Part shown: piece by piece, positions 35,301 to 43,333 of the stretch
How positions within the stretch are numbered: the first letter of the stretch is position 1
How the letters are laid out: each line of letters opens with the position of its first letter
Assembly: GCF_050296195.1 (NCBI RefSeq)
Contig: NZ_JBNKRB010000019.1
Reading direction: 5' to 3' (one strand)
Source: Gynuella sp050296195
GTDB lineage: Bacteria; Pseudomonadota; Gammaproteobacteria; Pseudomonadales; Natronospirillaceae
Length of the DNA stretch: 64,000 bases
The notes under the pieces: model-generated
Databases searched by the model: none
Told to the model about the DNA's origin: nothing
Seen by the model: only the letters and a program-made list of their open reading frames with translations
Made by a program: the position numbers and the translations under genes

Positions 35301-36728
35301 AATCCAGTCGTTTTTGTTGGTGCCAACGACGGCATGTTGCATGCTTTCAACGCCAGTACTGGTACTGAAATATTTGCCTATGTACCCCGGGCGGTATTTC
35401 CCAAACTCGCGACGCTGAGCGATACCGATTATAACCACCAGTATCTTGTGGATGGTCCGCTCTATGTCGGGGATGCTTATCTTAATGATAAATGGCGCAC
35501 TGTACTGGTCGGTGGTTTCGGTGCCGGAGCGAAAGGTTTTTTTGCCCTGGATGTCACCGACGTTCTGGACGATAACACCAAAGTTCCAGAGGTTATTTTT
35601 GATGTCAGCGCCGATGATAGCGGTCTTGCCTATAAAGATGGCCTGGGTTTTGTCCAGAGTCGTCCAATCATTGTTCCTACGGCTGACGGTAACTGGACTG
35701 CGGTCTTCGCCAACGGCACCAACAGCACCAGCGGTACTGCCCGGCTTTTCACTATTAACCTTGAAGATGCCACAGACTATCAATCGATTGACACAGAGGC
35801 AAAAATTACCGGTGCAGACGATAACGGTTTAACTGGCGCATCGTTGCTGCCAAACGGTCATGGTGTTGCAGTTTATGCTTATGGCGGCGATATCATGGGC
35901 AATATGTGGAAATTCGACTTAAGTGCCAGCAGCTCCAACAGCTGGAAAGTTGCCTATAAATCCGGTTCTAAACTCGAACCGCTAATCAAAGTTATTGATA
36001 AAGATGGCAAGCCTCAACCCATCACAGCAACACCCACGCTTGGGCTGAACAGTCTGCGCAAGAATACCACCGGCAGTCAGGATGTGGATTCTGTTATGGT
36101 CTATTTCGGTACGGGTAAATACTATTCCAACGCCGATGTGGGTGTGGACGATGTACAAAGCCTTTATGCCATTGTGGATGACGGTAACAGTATTGACCTG
36201 AGCCAGGCCAACCGCAGCACGCTGCTACACAAAAAGGAAATTACCTCTGAAACCTCAGGCAAGCGAGTCATCAGTGGCGATAGAGACAACGATGACGGCA
36301 GTACTGCTGTGGACTGGGAAAATGAGGCAGGATGGTTCCTGGATTTAAAACCACCGGCAGCCAATGTCGATCCTGAAGGCGAGCGTATTCTGACCAAACC
36401 TGTGCTGCTCTATGATCGTGTGATTATAACGACCTTTACGCCATCGGATAATCAATGTGATTATGGTGGTGTCGGCTGGCTTATGGAACTGGTCGGCGTC
36501 GGAGGTTTATATGACAAAGACTATTCTGTCCTGAATGAGGATGCCAATACCAAACTGGATAATGCTATCCTGAGTGACCTGGTACCTGTGGTCGATAAAG
36601 AAACCATTTATCTGCTCGCCAGTGATCTTGGTGATACGGATGGCAATGGCAAACCATCAATCTCAACGTTTGTCGGTAGTGGCGTGAGTGGTTCTAAAGG
36701 GCGTATATCCTGGCGGCAGATTAAGTAG
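32385..36728 (+). CDS. pilY1: Type IV pilus tip adhesin PilY1
   Basis: A 1447-residue secreted protein, longer than P. aeruginosa PilY1 (about 1160). A signal peptide ends near AVAE (residue 34). The N-terminal 750 residues are Ser/Asn/Gly/Tyr-rich with paired Cys (NKCYEY, DHYCSSG). The C-terminal half is the PilY1 beta-propeller, with VGANDGMLHAFNASTGTEIFAYVPRAVF near residue 975 and YFGTGKYYSNAD near 1240. Asp-rich calcium-like loops occur (DEDGNVDMTSD, DRDNDDGS, DTDGNGK). It promotes pilus extension, adhesion and surface sensing. Confidence 0.92.
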   Translation: MKATSAFIKLMHRAISPALCGLFIVINFPSAVAEVPSQNPLFLSSPVRPIMMLNMSRDHQLFFKLYDDYSDITDGNSSTDTLDGIPDTTYVNNYSYYGYFDSNKCYEYNSGSSRFEPKSFTTDHYCSSGQWSGNFLNWATMTRIDAVRKILYGGYRITDTATETVLQRSFLPNDAHSFAKYYAGSDINKLTPFSSNNTDFDPKKRGITICNTSDPSNRSKPSQQLIGSNDKPLMRVARGNFSLWASNERWQCRWGTGTNDNNSSVSGINAYSSAPNTNNNGLGLYDYEVKVKVCDGSLIDSTNDEQCSAYTTSTTTHYKPTGLLQTYGENDSIHFGLMTGSYGKNKSGGVLRKKVGSITDEINSDGTFKTPSGGGIVNTINLLNIYGYSFSNGTYFDNNLSGQNDNCSWAKTSFSNGTCSNWGNPQAEIYLESLRYLAGKNNPKYATDDSGRISGLTSVSTWGDPIDTTSDGNYCAPLNILQFNTSTSSYDTDDLGAASTDFSAAIDNYTNRIGSAEGIHGGEYFVGENGTDNNQLCTAKNISSLSSVMGSCPEAPRLEGGYDLSGLAFLARKDGIDQYREKVKTFGVALAPAVPKIEVNVPGTAGKKTVAIVPACRNTSLNPDANCAIVDFKVVSQTTTDSLSSGKVYVNWEDSEQGGDYDQDMWGTLEYSITSSQVTITTDVAAQSTGDRMGFGYIISGTTSDGFHAHSGINNFSYSSECLNCQSGNSATTKGYNIGTSSGEILKPALYYAAKWGGFEDDNMTDSEIASSTPANYFYATEARKLKDSLESAFTQVASTIGSVATAATNSARLTGNSYVYQARFNSDDWSGQLLAYPIDEDGNVDMTSDAAWDTDTTLTNLSSRKIYTYDGTAAARSLRQLNSANWNNNNLPDLKTALTKASDTDATLAFKRFQWLLGTDDPTLRPRDNVLGDIVNSDPAFAGSASQHYNALPAAYGSASYNAYVDHKGGRNPVVFVGANDGMLHAFNASTGTEIFAYVPRAVFPKLATLSDTDYNHQYLVDGPLYVGDAYLNDKWRTVLVGGFGAGAKGFFALDVTDVLDDNTKVPEVIFDVSADDSGLAYKDGLGFVQSRPIIVPTADGNWTAVFANGTNSTSGTARLFTINLEDATDYQSIDTEAKITGADDNGLTGASLLPNGHGVAVYAYGGDIMGNMWKFDLSASSSNSWKVAYKSGSKLEPLIKVIDKDGKPQPITATPTLGLNSLRKNTTGSQDVDSVMVYFGTGKYYSNADVGVDDVQSLYAIVDDGNSIDLSQANRSTLLHKKEITSETSGKRVISGDRDNDDGSTAVDWENEAGWFLDLKPPAANVDPEGERILTKPVLLYDRVIITTFTPSDNQCDYGGVGWLMELVGVGGLYDKDYSVLNEDANTKLDNAILSDLVPVVDKETIYLLASDLGDTDGNGKPSISTFVGSGVSGSKGRISWRQIK

Positions 36729-36736
36729 AGAAATAT

Positions 36737-37183
36737 ATGAAACAGAAATTTTCCGGTTTTACATTAATTGAAGTTATGATCGTCGTTGCCATCATCAGCA
36801 TTCTGGCGGCGGTTGCTTATCCGAGCTATATGTCCCAGGTTCGAAAGAGCAATCGCAGTGATGCCAAAGTGATATTGAGTAATGTCGCCCAACAACTACA
36901 ACGGTGTTTTACCGCTGTTGGCACCTACAAGCCATCCACTGCGGGCACATGCTCTGTGGTGGATAGCATTACCGGATCCGGCATCGTTTCTGGAGAAGGT
37001 TATTATGTCGTCAAAGTGGCAGACGCCGATCTGACCGCCACCAGCTACCTGTTAAAAGCGACTCCCGTTAGTGGAAAAGTTCAGGCCAATGACACTGCGT
37101 GCGCGGTATTCAGCCTAACCCAAACCGGGGTCAGAGGCGCAAGCGACTCCAGTGGTACAGATACCAGCAGCACCTGCTGGTAA
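36737..37183 (+). CDS. pilE: Minor pilin PilE
   Basis: A 148-residue type IV pilin. Leader MKQKFSG, then FTLIEVMIVVAIISILAAVAYPSYMSQVRKSNRSDAK, the canonical pilin helix. The C-terminal domain has several Cys, including the last-but-one residue, forming the usual D-loop disulfide. Position at the end of the pilY1 operon identifies it as the PilE minor pilin of that cluster rather than the major PilA. A convergent terminator follows. Confidence 0.88.
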   Translation: MKQKFSGFTLIEVMIVVAIISILAAVAYPSYMSQVRKSNRSDAKVILSNVAQQLQRCFTAVGTYKPSTAGTCSVVDSITGSGIVSGEGYYVVKVADADLTATSYLLKATPVSGKVQANDTACAVFSLTQTGVRGASDSSGTDTSSTCW

Positions 37184-37230
37184 AGTAACATTTGTGCCGT
37201 TTTAGCGGACAAAGAGCTATAAAAGGAAGA

Positions 37231-37261
37231 GTTACCAGAGTGCGTTCAGTACTCTGGTAAC
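37231..37261. terminator. Bidirectional terminator between pilE and araD
   Basis: Perfect 11-bp inverted repeat GTTACCAGAGT-N9-ACTCTGGTAAC in the 94-base gap between convergent operons. No T tract on the plus strand, but position and stem strength support termination in either direction. Confidence 0.6.
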
Positions 37262-37277
37262 GATATAACCGAAAGGA

Positions 37278-37970
37278 TTATTTTTGCCCGTAATAGGCAT
37301 TCTTTCCGTGCTTACGCAGGTAGTGCTTGTCCAGCAGGGTCTGGTTCACACTGCTCACCTGCGGGTTGAGCATCATCGTATGTAAGGCCATTTTAGCAAC
37401 CTCTTCCACGACTACCGCATTGTGTACAGCATTGTGAGGATCTTTTCCCCAGGCAAACGGAGCGTGCTCACGAACCAGAATACCGGGCACTTCCATCGGG
37501 TCACCATCAGCAATGGTTTCTATGATCACGTGACCGGTCTCAAGTTCGTATGCCCCGTTTATTTCATCATCCGTCAGTGCCCGGGCGCATGGAATTTCAC
37601 CATAGAAATAATCCGCATGCGTGGTTCCCAATGCGGGAATACCTCTGCCAGCCTGCGCCCATGCAGTGGCATACGATGAATGGGTATGAACGATGCCTTT
37701 GATCTGTGGATACCGCTTATACAACACGGCATGAGTCGGGGTGTCAGAAGACGGCCGTAAATCCCCCTCGACCACATTACCCTCCAGATCAACGATGACC
37801 ATTTTCTCAGGCGTTAACTGGTCATATTCGACACCGCTGGGCTTAATGGCAATCAGCCCTGAAGCCTCATCAAAACCACTGACGTTGCCCCAGGTAAAGG
37901 TCACCAGCCCGTGCGTCACCAGTTCTTTATTGGCCGCACAGACCTGTTCACGCAATTCTGCTAACAACAT
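37278..37970 (-). CDS. araD: L-ribulose-5-phosphate 4-epimerase
   Basis: A 230-residue class II aldolase-family enzyme that converts L-ribulose 5-phosphate to D-xylulose 5-phosphate, the last step of L-arabinose catabolism. Zinc ligands His95 and His97 (IVHTHSS) fall at the same positions as in E. coli AraD (231 residues); His169 in REHAPFAWGK is the third. GNVSG and KPSGVEYDQL form the phosphate and substrate loops. It starts 2 bases after the araB stop, so araBD are co-translated. Confidence 0.95.
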   Translation of the reverse strand: MLLAELREQVCAANKELVTHGLVTFTWGNVSGFDEASGLIAIKPSGVEYDQLTPEKMVIVDLEGNVVEGDLRPSSDTPTHAVLYKRYPQIKGIVHTHSSYATAWAQAGRGIPALGTTHADYFYGEIPCARALTDDEINGAYELETGHVIIETIADGDPMEVPGILVREHAPFAWGKDPHNAVHNAVVVEEVAKMALHTMMLNPQVSSVNQTLLDKHYLRKHGKNAYYGQK

Positions 37971-37972
37971 AG

Positions 37973-39619
37973 TTACTCCTTGGCCACGCTCGTTTCAATG
38001 AATCCACCCAGCGCCTGATAGCGCTGATAACGTTGGCCATAGAGTGCTGCTTTGTCGGCCCGTGGCTCAAAAACACTTTCGGTTTTACTGGCCAGGGCCT
38101 GTTGTGCTGTGGCCACATCAGGGAACACCCCGGCAGCAACTGCAGCAAAAATACCAGCTCCCAAAGCACAACACTGATCGGAGGCTTTGACTTCCAGTGG
38201 CTTATTCATGACATCTGCACACAACTGCATGATTACCGCTGATTTTCTGGAAATGCCACCAATCGCAATCACCCGGTTAATCGGCACATCCTGAGTTTCG
38301 AAACACTCGTTGATCGCCCGCGCACCAAACGCTGTCGCCTCCACCACGGCATGGAAAATATCCACCGCATCTGAGCCCAGGTTCAGCTGTGAAATGGCCG
38401 TGGTCAGCCGCTGATTGGCGTGTGGTGTACGACGACCATTGACCCAGTCCGTAGCCAATGGCTGTTTCAGACTCAGTGGATAGTCTGCCAGCTGTTTTCC
38501 CAATTCCGGCAGAATTTTGGCCTCCACACTTTCAGCCAGCTGTGAATCCCCCAGCAATGCCAGCGGCCAGGCCAGCAGGCGCTTGTACCAGGCATAGAAA
38601 TCACCAAAGGCAGACTGTCCGGCCTCAAGACCCACCATGCCAGGAATGACCGAGCCGTCCACCTGACCACAAATACCAGCAATGGCTTTATCGCCAATAG
38701 CATCATAATCCACCACCATAATGTCGCAGGTGGAAGTGCCAATCACCTTAACCAGATCATTCGCAGTGACACCTGCGCCCACAGCGCCCATGTGACAATC
38801 GAATGCACCAACGGCCACCTGCACCGTTTGTGATAAACCAAGCTGTTCGGCCCATTCTGCAGTCAGCTGACCCACAGAAACATCGCTGGTGTAGGAGTCC
38901 TGGCCGATACGATCAACAAAACCGCTCAACAACGGATCAACTGCCGTGAAAAATGCATCCTCAGGCAGCCCGCCCCAGCGTTCATGCCATAAAATCTTAT
39001 GTCCGGAAGCACAGCGAGATCGCTTCAATTGTGCCGGGGAGGTCGTACCGGTCAGCGTGGCGGGAATCCAGTCACACATTTCCACGAAGCTATGAATATT
39101 GGCGGCAACCTGCGCATCTTCACGGAGTACATGCAGCAACTTGGCCCAATACCATTCGGACGAATAAGTACCGCCTACGTATTGGGTATAGTCGATTGAC
39201 CAGCTCTTGGCTTTGGCCGTCAACTGCTCAGCTTCAATGATCGCGGTATGATCTTTCCACAACACAAACATCGCATTGGGATTAACTGCAAACTCTTCTT
39301 TTAATGCCAGAGCGGTACCATCATGATCAATCGCAATTGGCGTGGAACCAGTGGTATCGACACCGATACCTACGACGGTTTTCATCATCTCTGCGCCGAC
39401 AATCGGCTGTAAATCGGTAATACAACGGGTCAGGGCCTTAAGGATATCGGCGGGGTGCTGACGATACTGCTGGGCATCCGGCTGACAATATTTGCCCTGC
39501 TTCCAGTCTTGATATTCAGCGACACACGATGCGAGTTCGGCGCCGGTTTCTGCATCAATCAGCAGAGAGCGTACCGAATCACTCCCGAAATCCACCCCAA
39601 TTACTGTTTTCTGAGTCAT
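37973..39619 (-). CDS. araB: L-ribulokinase
   Basis: A 548-residue FGGY-family sugar kinase that phosphorylates L-ribulose. GVDFGSDSVRSLLIDAETG is the N-terminal phosphate loop; GVDTTGSTPIAIDHDG, WKDHTA, GAFDCHMGAVG and the C-terminal ATP motif GGISRKSAVIMQLCADV follow. Unlike E. coli, araA is not in this operon: araB is followed only by araD. Candidate AraC sites lie upstream at 39673-39689 and 39861-39877. Confidence 0.95.
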   Translation of the reverse strand: MTQKTVIGVDFGSDSVRSLLIDAETGAELASCVAEYQDWKQGKYCQPDAQQYRQHPADILKALTRCITDLQPIVGAEMMKTVVGIGVDTTGSTPIAIDHDGTALALKEEFAVNPNAMFVLWKDHTAIIEAEQLTAKAKSWSIDYTQYVGGTYSSEWYWAKLLHVLREDAQVAANIHSFVEMCDWIPATLTGTTSPAQLKRSRCASGHKILWHERWGGLPEDAFFTAVDPLLSGFVDRIGQDSYTSDVSVGQLTAEWAEQLGLSQTVQVAVGAFDCHMGAVGAGVTANDLVKVIGTSTCDIMVVDYDAIGDKAIAGICGQVDGSVIPGMVGLEAGQSAFGDFYAWYKRLLAWPLALLGDSQLAESVEAKILPELGKQLADYPLSLKQPLATDWVNGRRTPHANQRLTTAISQLNLGSDAVDIFHAVVEATAFGARAINECFETQDVPINRVIAIGGISRKSAVIMQLCADVMNKPLEVKASDQCCALGAGIFAAVAAGVFPDVATAQQALASKTESVFEPRADKAALYGQRYQRYQALGGFIETSVAKE

Positions 39620-39904
39620 TATTTTTGTTCCAGGATCAGGCTATAAAGGAGGACAACAATTATGCGGCCTGACATGGACTACATTGTGATAGAAAAAACT
39701 GCTGCGTATATTGACAACTACGCTATTATTTTTCAGAATCTTAACTATCTCATTTTTATATTTTCTCATAAATATTTGATTTATAAGTATTTTTTGAGAA
39801 ATATAGAGCTGTTTGAGTATTAAACGTTGTTTTGGTGTGTATTGAGGTTTAGCATCAATACATGGATATTTCTCCTGCCATAAATCAATAAAAATAAGAC
39901 GTTT
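39620..39904. promoter_or_regulatory. Divergent araB/araC control region
   Basis: A 285-base AT-rich region holding two AraC-like sites on the minus strand. One is at 39861-39877 (CAGG-N7-TCCATG, near araC), the other at 39673-39689 (weaker, N-TCCATG, near araB). They are 188 bp apart, close to 18 helical turns, recalling the araO2-araI loop of E. coli (about 210 bp). Looping here is inference. Confidence 0.5.
39861..39877 (-). promoter_or_regulatory. Candidate AraC operator near araC
   Basis: CAGG-AGAAATA-TCCATG. Extended to 20 bases it matches the araA-upstream site at 17 positions. It sits 27 bases ahead of the araC ATG, so it could serve both autoregulation and loop formation with the araB-proximal site. 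Confidence 0.5.
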
Positions 39905-40771
39905 ATGCTACATAAGTTTGATACCCGAGAACCGCAGCTGGACCCGTTGAAACCAGGCTATCCGTTTAATGCCCATCTGGTAGCCGGCTCCACGCCAATT
40001 CACAAACATGGTGACCTGGACTTCTGGATCAACCGTGCATCCGGCCTGAAAGGTTTCATTATCAACCTGACAGTTGCCGGTACCGGACTGGTATTTCCAC
40101 GCACTGAAGATGAACGCCGGGTACATCCGGGCGACATGATGCTGCTGCCAACCGGTGTACAACACGACTATGGTCGGGCACCTGAAGTCGATCAGTGGCA
40201 TCACCGATGGATCTATTTTCGCCCCCGAGCTACCTGGAGCGAATGGCTCAAATGGGCCAACTTGATTGCCGGCGTCGGATTCCTCAGCATTGACTCAGAT
40301 GCCTCCATGCAACGCATTGAAAGCCTGTTTGAAGATGTCGAACGGGTCAGCCACTCCGAAACCATGTTATCGGAAGAGCTATCCTTCAACCTGCTTGAAC
40401 AGATTCTGATCCGATGCTGCGAACTCGATACCAATCGCCCACAGTTTCCCATCGACAAACGAATCCACCAGGTCTGCCAATACATCCACGAACATCTTGG
40501 CTCCGAACTCAGCATCACCGAATTATCGAAAATCGCCTGCATGTCTAATTCCCGTTTTTCGCATTTATTCAAGCAGCAGCTCGGCGTGCCGGTGCGACAA
40601 TGGATCGAAGATCAGCGCGTCAGCCTGGCACGACAACTGCTGATCACCACCAACCTGGCAGTTAACCAGGTATCGCGGCATCTGGGTTATCAGGATGCCC
40701 TGTATTTTTCGCGGGTGTTTAAAAAGAAACTGGGTGTCAGTCCAAGAGAGTACCGGGAAGGGCATCTGTAA
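39905..40771 (+). CDS. araC: L-arabinose regulator AraC
   Basis: A 288-residue orthologue of E. coli AraC (292). DPLKPGYPFNAHLVAG, LDFWINR, GDMMLLPTGVQHDYGR and WYHxW-like WHHRWIYFRPRATWSEWL follow the E. coli sensor and dimerisation domain closely. The C-terminal HTH pair (residues 190-288) has MSNSRFSHLFKQQLGVPVRQW and LGYQDALYFSRVFKKKLGVSPREYR. It should repress without and activate with L-arabinose. Divergent from araBD. A strong hairpin follows at 40799. Confidence 0.95.
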   Translation: MLHKFDTREPQLDPLKPGYPFNAHLVAGSTPIHKHGDLDFWINRASGLKGFIINLTVAGTGLVFPRTEDERRVHPGDMMLLPTGVQHDYGRAPEVDQWHHRWIYFRPRATWSEWLKWANLIAGVGFLSIDSDASMQRIESLFEDVERVSHSETMLSEELSFNLLEQILIRCCELDTNRPQFPIDKRIHQVCQYIHEHLGSELSITELSKIACMSNSRFSHLFKQQLGVPVRQWIEDQRVSLARQLLITTNLAVNQVSRHLGYQDALYFSRVFKKKLGVSPREYREGHL

Positions 40772-40798
40772 ATACCAATACTTAGCCATGATGATAGA

Positions 40799-40823
40799 GC
40801 CCCCGCCAGCAGATGACGGGGGC
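40799..40823 (+). terminator. Terminator after araC
   Basis: GCCCCCG-N11-CGGGGGC, a perfect 7-bp GC stem 28 bases after the araC stop. No long T tract follows. Confidence 0.55.
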
Positions 40824-40949
40824 ATATCGCAGTTTTCAATTTATAGCAGCATCCAAATGGTCAGTATTTCTGATAATTACGCTTCTGCCAGACAACACAG
40901 ATACCATCACACGTCACGAAAACAACTTATCCTCAATATTTCCCGTTAA

Positions 40950-41417
40950 TTACAGCGGATACACTTTTTCAAATCGCTCAAGTACCAATTCTGAAGTTTC
41001 GGTGAATTCAGCTCCGATTTCGCTGGCGTATTGCGTAAAAAACTCAATATGGGCTTCACGCCACCACTCGTAAGTTCCATCACCTTCACCTTCTGCCTCT
41101 GCAAATTCCCTTGTCACTTCATTAAAAGGGCATGTAGACACTTCGGTTAGCCTGATAATACATACCGGCTCCTGAGCCCAGTTCAACACTACCGTGAGCG
41201 CGCCGACTTCAGGAAATGGTTCATTGGCAACATCGTATGCTGCCTTCAAACTGCACGATGCCCGTTTAATGCCGGTATTCACCAGACGGGCACATTCATT
41301 GGCGTTAAATTCATCGGCACAAAAGTAGTCCGCTAAAACCAGGGGAATGCTGGAACGCTCTGCATCAGTGAGTGTGTTCAGATATTTATCAAGGTATTCT
41401 TGTTGTTTTTCATTCAT
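40950..41417 (-). CDS. ASCH-domain protein
   Basis: A 155-residue protein. The ASCH (PUA-like beta-barrel) signature is clear: IKRASCSLKAAYD near residue 52 and FAEAEGEGDGTYEWWREAHIEFF near residue 110. ASCH proteins bind RNA or nucleotides, and some are ribonucleases or N4-acetylcytidine amidohydrolases (YqfB). The YqfB type is shorter, so the activity here is open. It stands alone between araC and the repeat-rich stretch and is not part of arabinose metabolism. Confidence 0.8.
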   Translation of the reverse strand: MNEKQQEYLDKYLNTLTDAERSSIPLVLADYFCADEFNANECARLVNTGIKRASCSLKAAYDVANEPFPEVGALTVVLNWAQEPVCIIRLTEVSTCPFNEVTREFAEAEGEGDGTYEWWREAHIEFFTQYASEIGAEFTETSELVLERFEKVYPL

Positions 41418-41818
41418 GTATTTTTCCGGAATTTTTATTAATTTTAATAGTTAAGGCAGGTCATTGTAGTTTAGCGTCGTGCTTCGCACGATCGATTCGA
41501 AAATTTGATTATCATAATTACTAAAAACATAAAGCCAGTTACACTTTTCTCATCATAGACCATAAATTTAATACACCATAAATGACATAATTATCTGATG
41601 TTTTTCATGGCTTATTGTTGGATAACTGACCGGAAAACAGCACCAAAACCGCATACATTTAACAATGAAAAATACAGCAATATTCCGCATATAAGAAATG
41701 TTCTGCATGCTGTCATTATCATTGCTCCAGGGGTTCAGATTCAGGGACCAAATCGCACCTAAAGAGGCATGAATTATCTTTCAATGCCGAGATCACAGCC
41801 ATCGAACAGCTGCATTTA
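41418..41818. other. AT-rich gene-free stretch with one small hairpin
   Basis: Some 400 bases upstream of the ASCH gene. The only structure I see is TCGTGC-TTC-GCACGA (41477-41491). No open frame with a ribosome site, and base composition is more AT-rich than neighbouring genes, as in decayed DNA. Confidence 0.45.
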
Positions 41819-41967
41819 CTAGCAGACCTCTGAAAAATAGGAATAGTTTTGATGCAGGCAAGGAAGCACCATTCGCAACACCGAAATGTACTGGCATAAA
41901 TGAGAGTGTGAGACTGGGGCTGACAACGTCCTACGCGAAAATAGGCCATTTTTCAGAGTTTCCCTAG
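41819..41967. mobile_element. MITE-like element with CTAG target duplication, at the GFA stop codon
   Basis: About 141 bp bounded by inverted ends (CAGACCTCTGAAAAATAGG left; GGAAACTCTGAAAAATGG on the other strand at right) and flanked on both sides by CTAG (41819-41822, 41964-41967). A 4-bp YTAR duplication and ends starting GGAA are typical of the IS5 group, so this may be a deleted IS5-type element. It encodes nothing. The right CTAG contains the TAG stop codon of the neighbouring GFA gene. Removing the element restores TAG TAA, so the insertion left the gene intact. Confidence 0.55.
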
Positions 41968-42302
41968 GCTTCTTTACCATTAAAATATCTGACATCAATA
42001 CCCGATACCCATTCTTCATCGGCCATCCGAAAGTTTACCGCTACTCTGGGTTCCGGATCCCCTTCGAAGGTTTGATAATGAGTAATACAACCACAGTGAG
42101 CGCAACGCACAAATTCGACTTCTTTATCTCCCCAGATATAAGTCTCAACCCCATATTTTCCGATCGTTGTGTTAACGGCTCCTGGGTCGTAGTAGGCCCA
42201 CAAAGCGCCATATCTCCTGCATATAGAACAATTACAGGAAGTGATTTGTTTAGGTCGTTCAACAGTGAAGTGAATATTTTCGCAGTGACAGGTTAATTCC
42301 AT
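41964..42302 (-). CDS. GFA-family zinc protein (copy A)
   Basis: A 112-residue protein of the GFA/CENP-V fold, related to S-(hydroxymethyl)glutathione synthase. Cys zinc ligands: LTCHCENIHF, SCNCSICRRYGALW and CAHCGCITHY. It is shorter than the formaldehyde-activating enzyme (about 190), like many small members of unknown substrate. A second, diverged copy lies at 54456-54821; both have the same repeat directly downstream. The stop codon lies in the target duplication of the element at 41819-41967. Confidence 0.82.
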   Translation of the reverse strand: MELTCHCENIHFTVERPKQITSCNCSICRRYGALWAYYDPGAVNTTIGKYGVETYIWGDKEVEFVRCAHCGCITHYQTFEGDPEPRVAVNFRMADEEWVSGIDVRYFNGKEA

Positions 42303-42492
42303 TTTTGTAATCCTATTCTGGTATGAGTTCTTAGAAGGACCGCCAAAACAACGATCCTTTCAATTGGCCCAGAATTACAAGTTCAGGATATTGGATTTGA
42401 GCTCTGAAATACAATGATTCGCAGACAGACGCAACTCGTATTTCAATCTCGCAGCATGATTATCCAATAATTCACCCTAGGTGGGCGCTTTA

Positions 42493-42702
42493 TCATCTTT
42501 TTCGGGCACACTCACTTGAACAGAATCCTTCAGCGATCAGTTTCTTGGAGTGACCGTCAATTTACCGTAAGGGGCCTCGTCCAGTGAACCCGGTTACGAA
42601 CGACACTTTTGTCTGCCCGAAGACTTCGTTAAAGGTACATACCTGAGCATCAGCCAAAGCATTCAACAACGGTCGCATACAACTTTGAAAGTCTGGCATC
42701 AT
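42493..42702 (-). pseudogene. Decayed Mrr-type restriction endonuclease remnant
   Basis: The minus strand reads MMPDFQSCMRPLLNALADAQ, like the N-terminal winged helix of Mrr proteins. After only a few residues it continues QTKVSFVTGFTGRG, like the KKGVFITTSGFT strand of the Mrr nuclease domain, and after a frameshift IDGHSKKLIAEGF, like its C-terminal VDGxxLxxLM. A stop at 42562-42564 ends the first frame at 46 residues. The catalytic centre (D-QAK) is missing. I infer an mrr gene with an internal deletion and frameshift; the similarity is from memory of the family. Confidence 0.4.
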
Positions 42703-43314
42703 AGTCGGTCTCGTAGTATCAATAGTCACAAACTAGATAACCAATGAGGTTTTTCAGGTATCTGGCGACAATAGGTAAATCCATGTTAATGCTCCAGTTT
42801 TACTCGCAGAACAGCTCCTGGATCATCAGCGTTAAGGGCAATAAATTGTTATTGACCAAGCGGTGGAAAGCATTAAATCGCGGATAGATGAGTCGTTATT
42901 CAGGAGACTCACCTATTGATTACATTATATCCATGTTATTAGCATGGAAAATATCCGTTTATAGGGTCAATCCGTACCCAGTATCTCACCAGTTCAACCT
43001 CTATCGAACGGGTGTATTTTGACTTGTACAACGAAGCATTAAACCTGTGATAGCAGATTATACGCGCCGAATGGTATCGTTGGATTTCGGTGGGACGATT
43101 CGGAGGTCAGCGAACGATTTTGACGTTATTTTCAGTCAGTCATTTACATAATTTCACCTTTAGACATCATTACTTGCTTTGTTTGCAATTTTTTCCATGG
43201 TGTTCGCCCGAATTCTCCATTCATTCCCGCACATAATTTAGTCACTATACTGCCAAATAATAAGTAGCCATGCCGCTCAGGCTGTGTTTTTTCACTCAAT
43301 GAACATGTGCCGTT
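42703..43314. other. Non-coding stretch upstream of araA
   Basis: A 21-codon open frame (42719-42784, minus) has a GGAG ribosome site but no recognisable product. The rest is AT-rich, without gene features, and looks like degraded DNA between the Mrr remnant and the araA promoter. Confidence 0.4.
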
Positions 43315-43316
43315 GG

Positions 43317-43333
43317 CAGGGAAATTATCCATG
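43317..43333 (+). promoter_or_regulatory. Candidate AraC operator upstream of araA
   Basis: CAGG-GAAATTA-TCCATG, 92 bases before the araA ATG. It shares 17 of 20 bases with the araB/araC site and the exact ATTATCCATG with the chvE-upstream site. A -35/-10 pair downstream could be TTAATG (43354) with TATAAA-like TTATAA (43373-43378). Confidence 0.5.

Noticed and set aside
41964..42302. GFA copy A truncated by the inserted element
   Set aside because: Reconstructing the empty site gives TAG TAA at the same place, so the frame already ended there.
42719..42784. 21-codon frame with a GGAG ribosome site
   Set aside because: Too short to judge and lies in decaying DNA; mentioned only within the gap entry.
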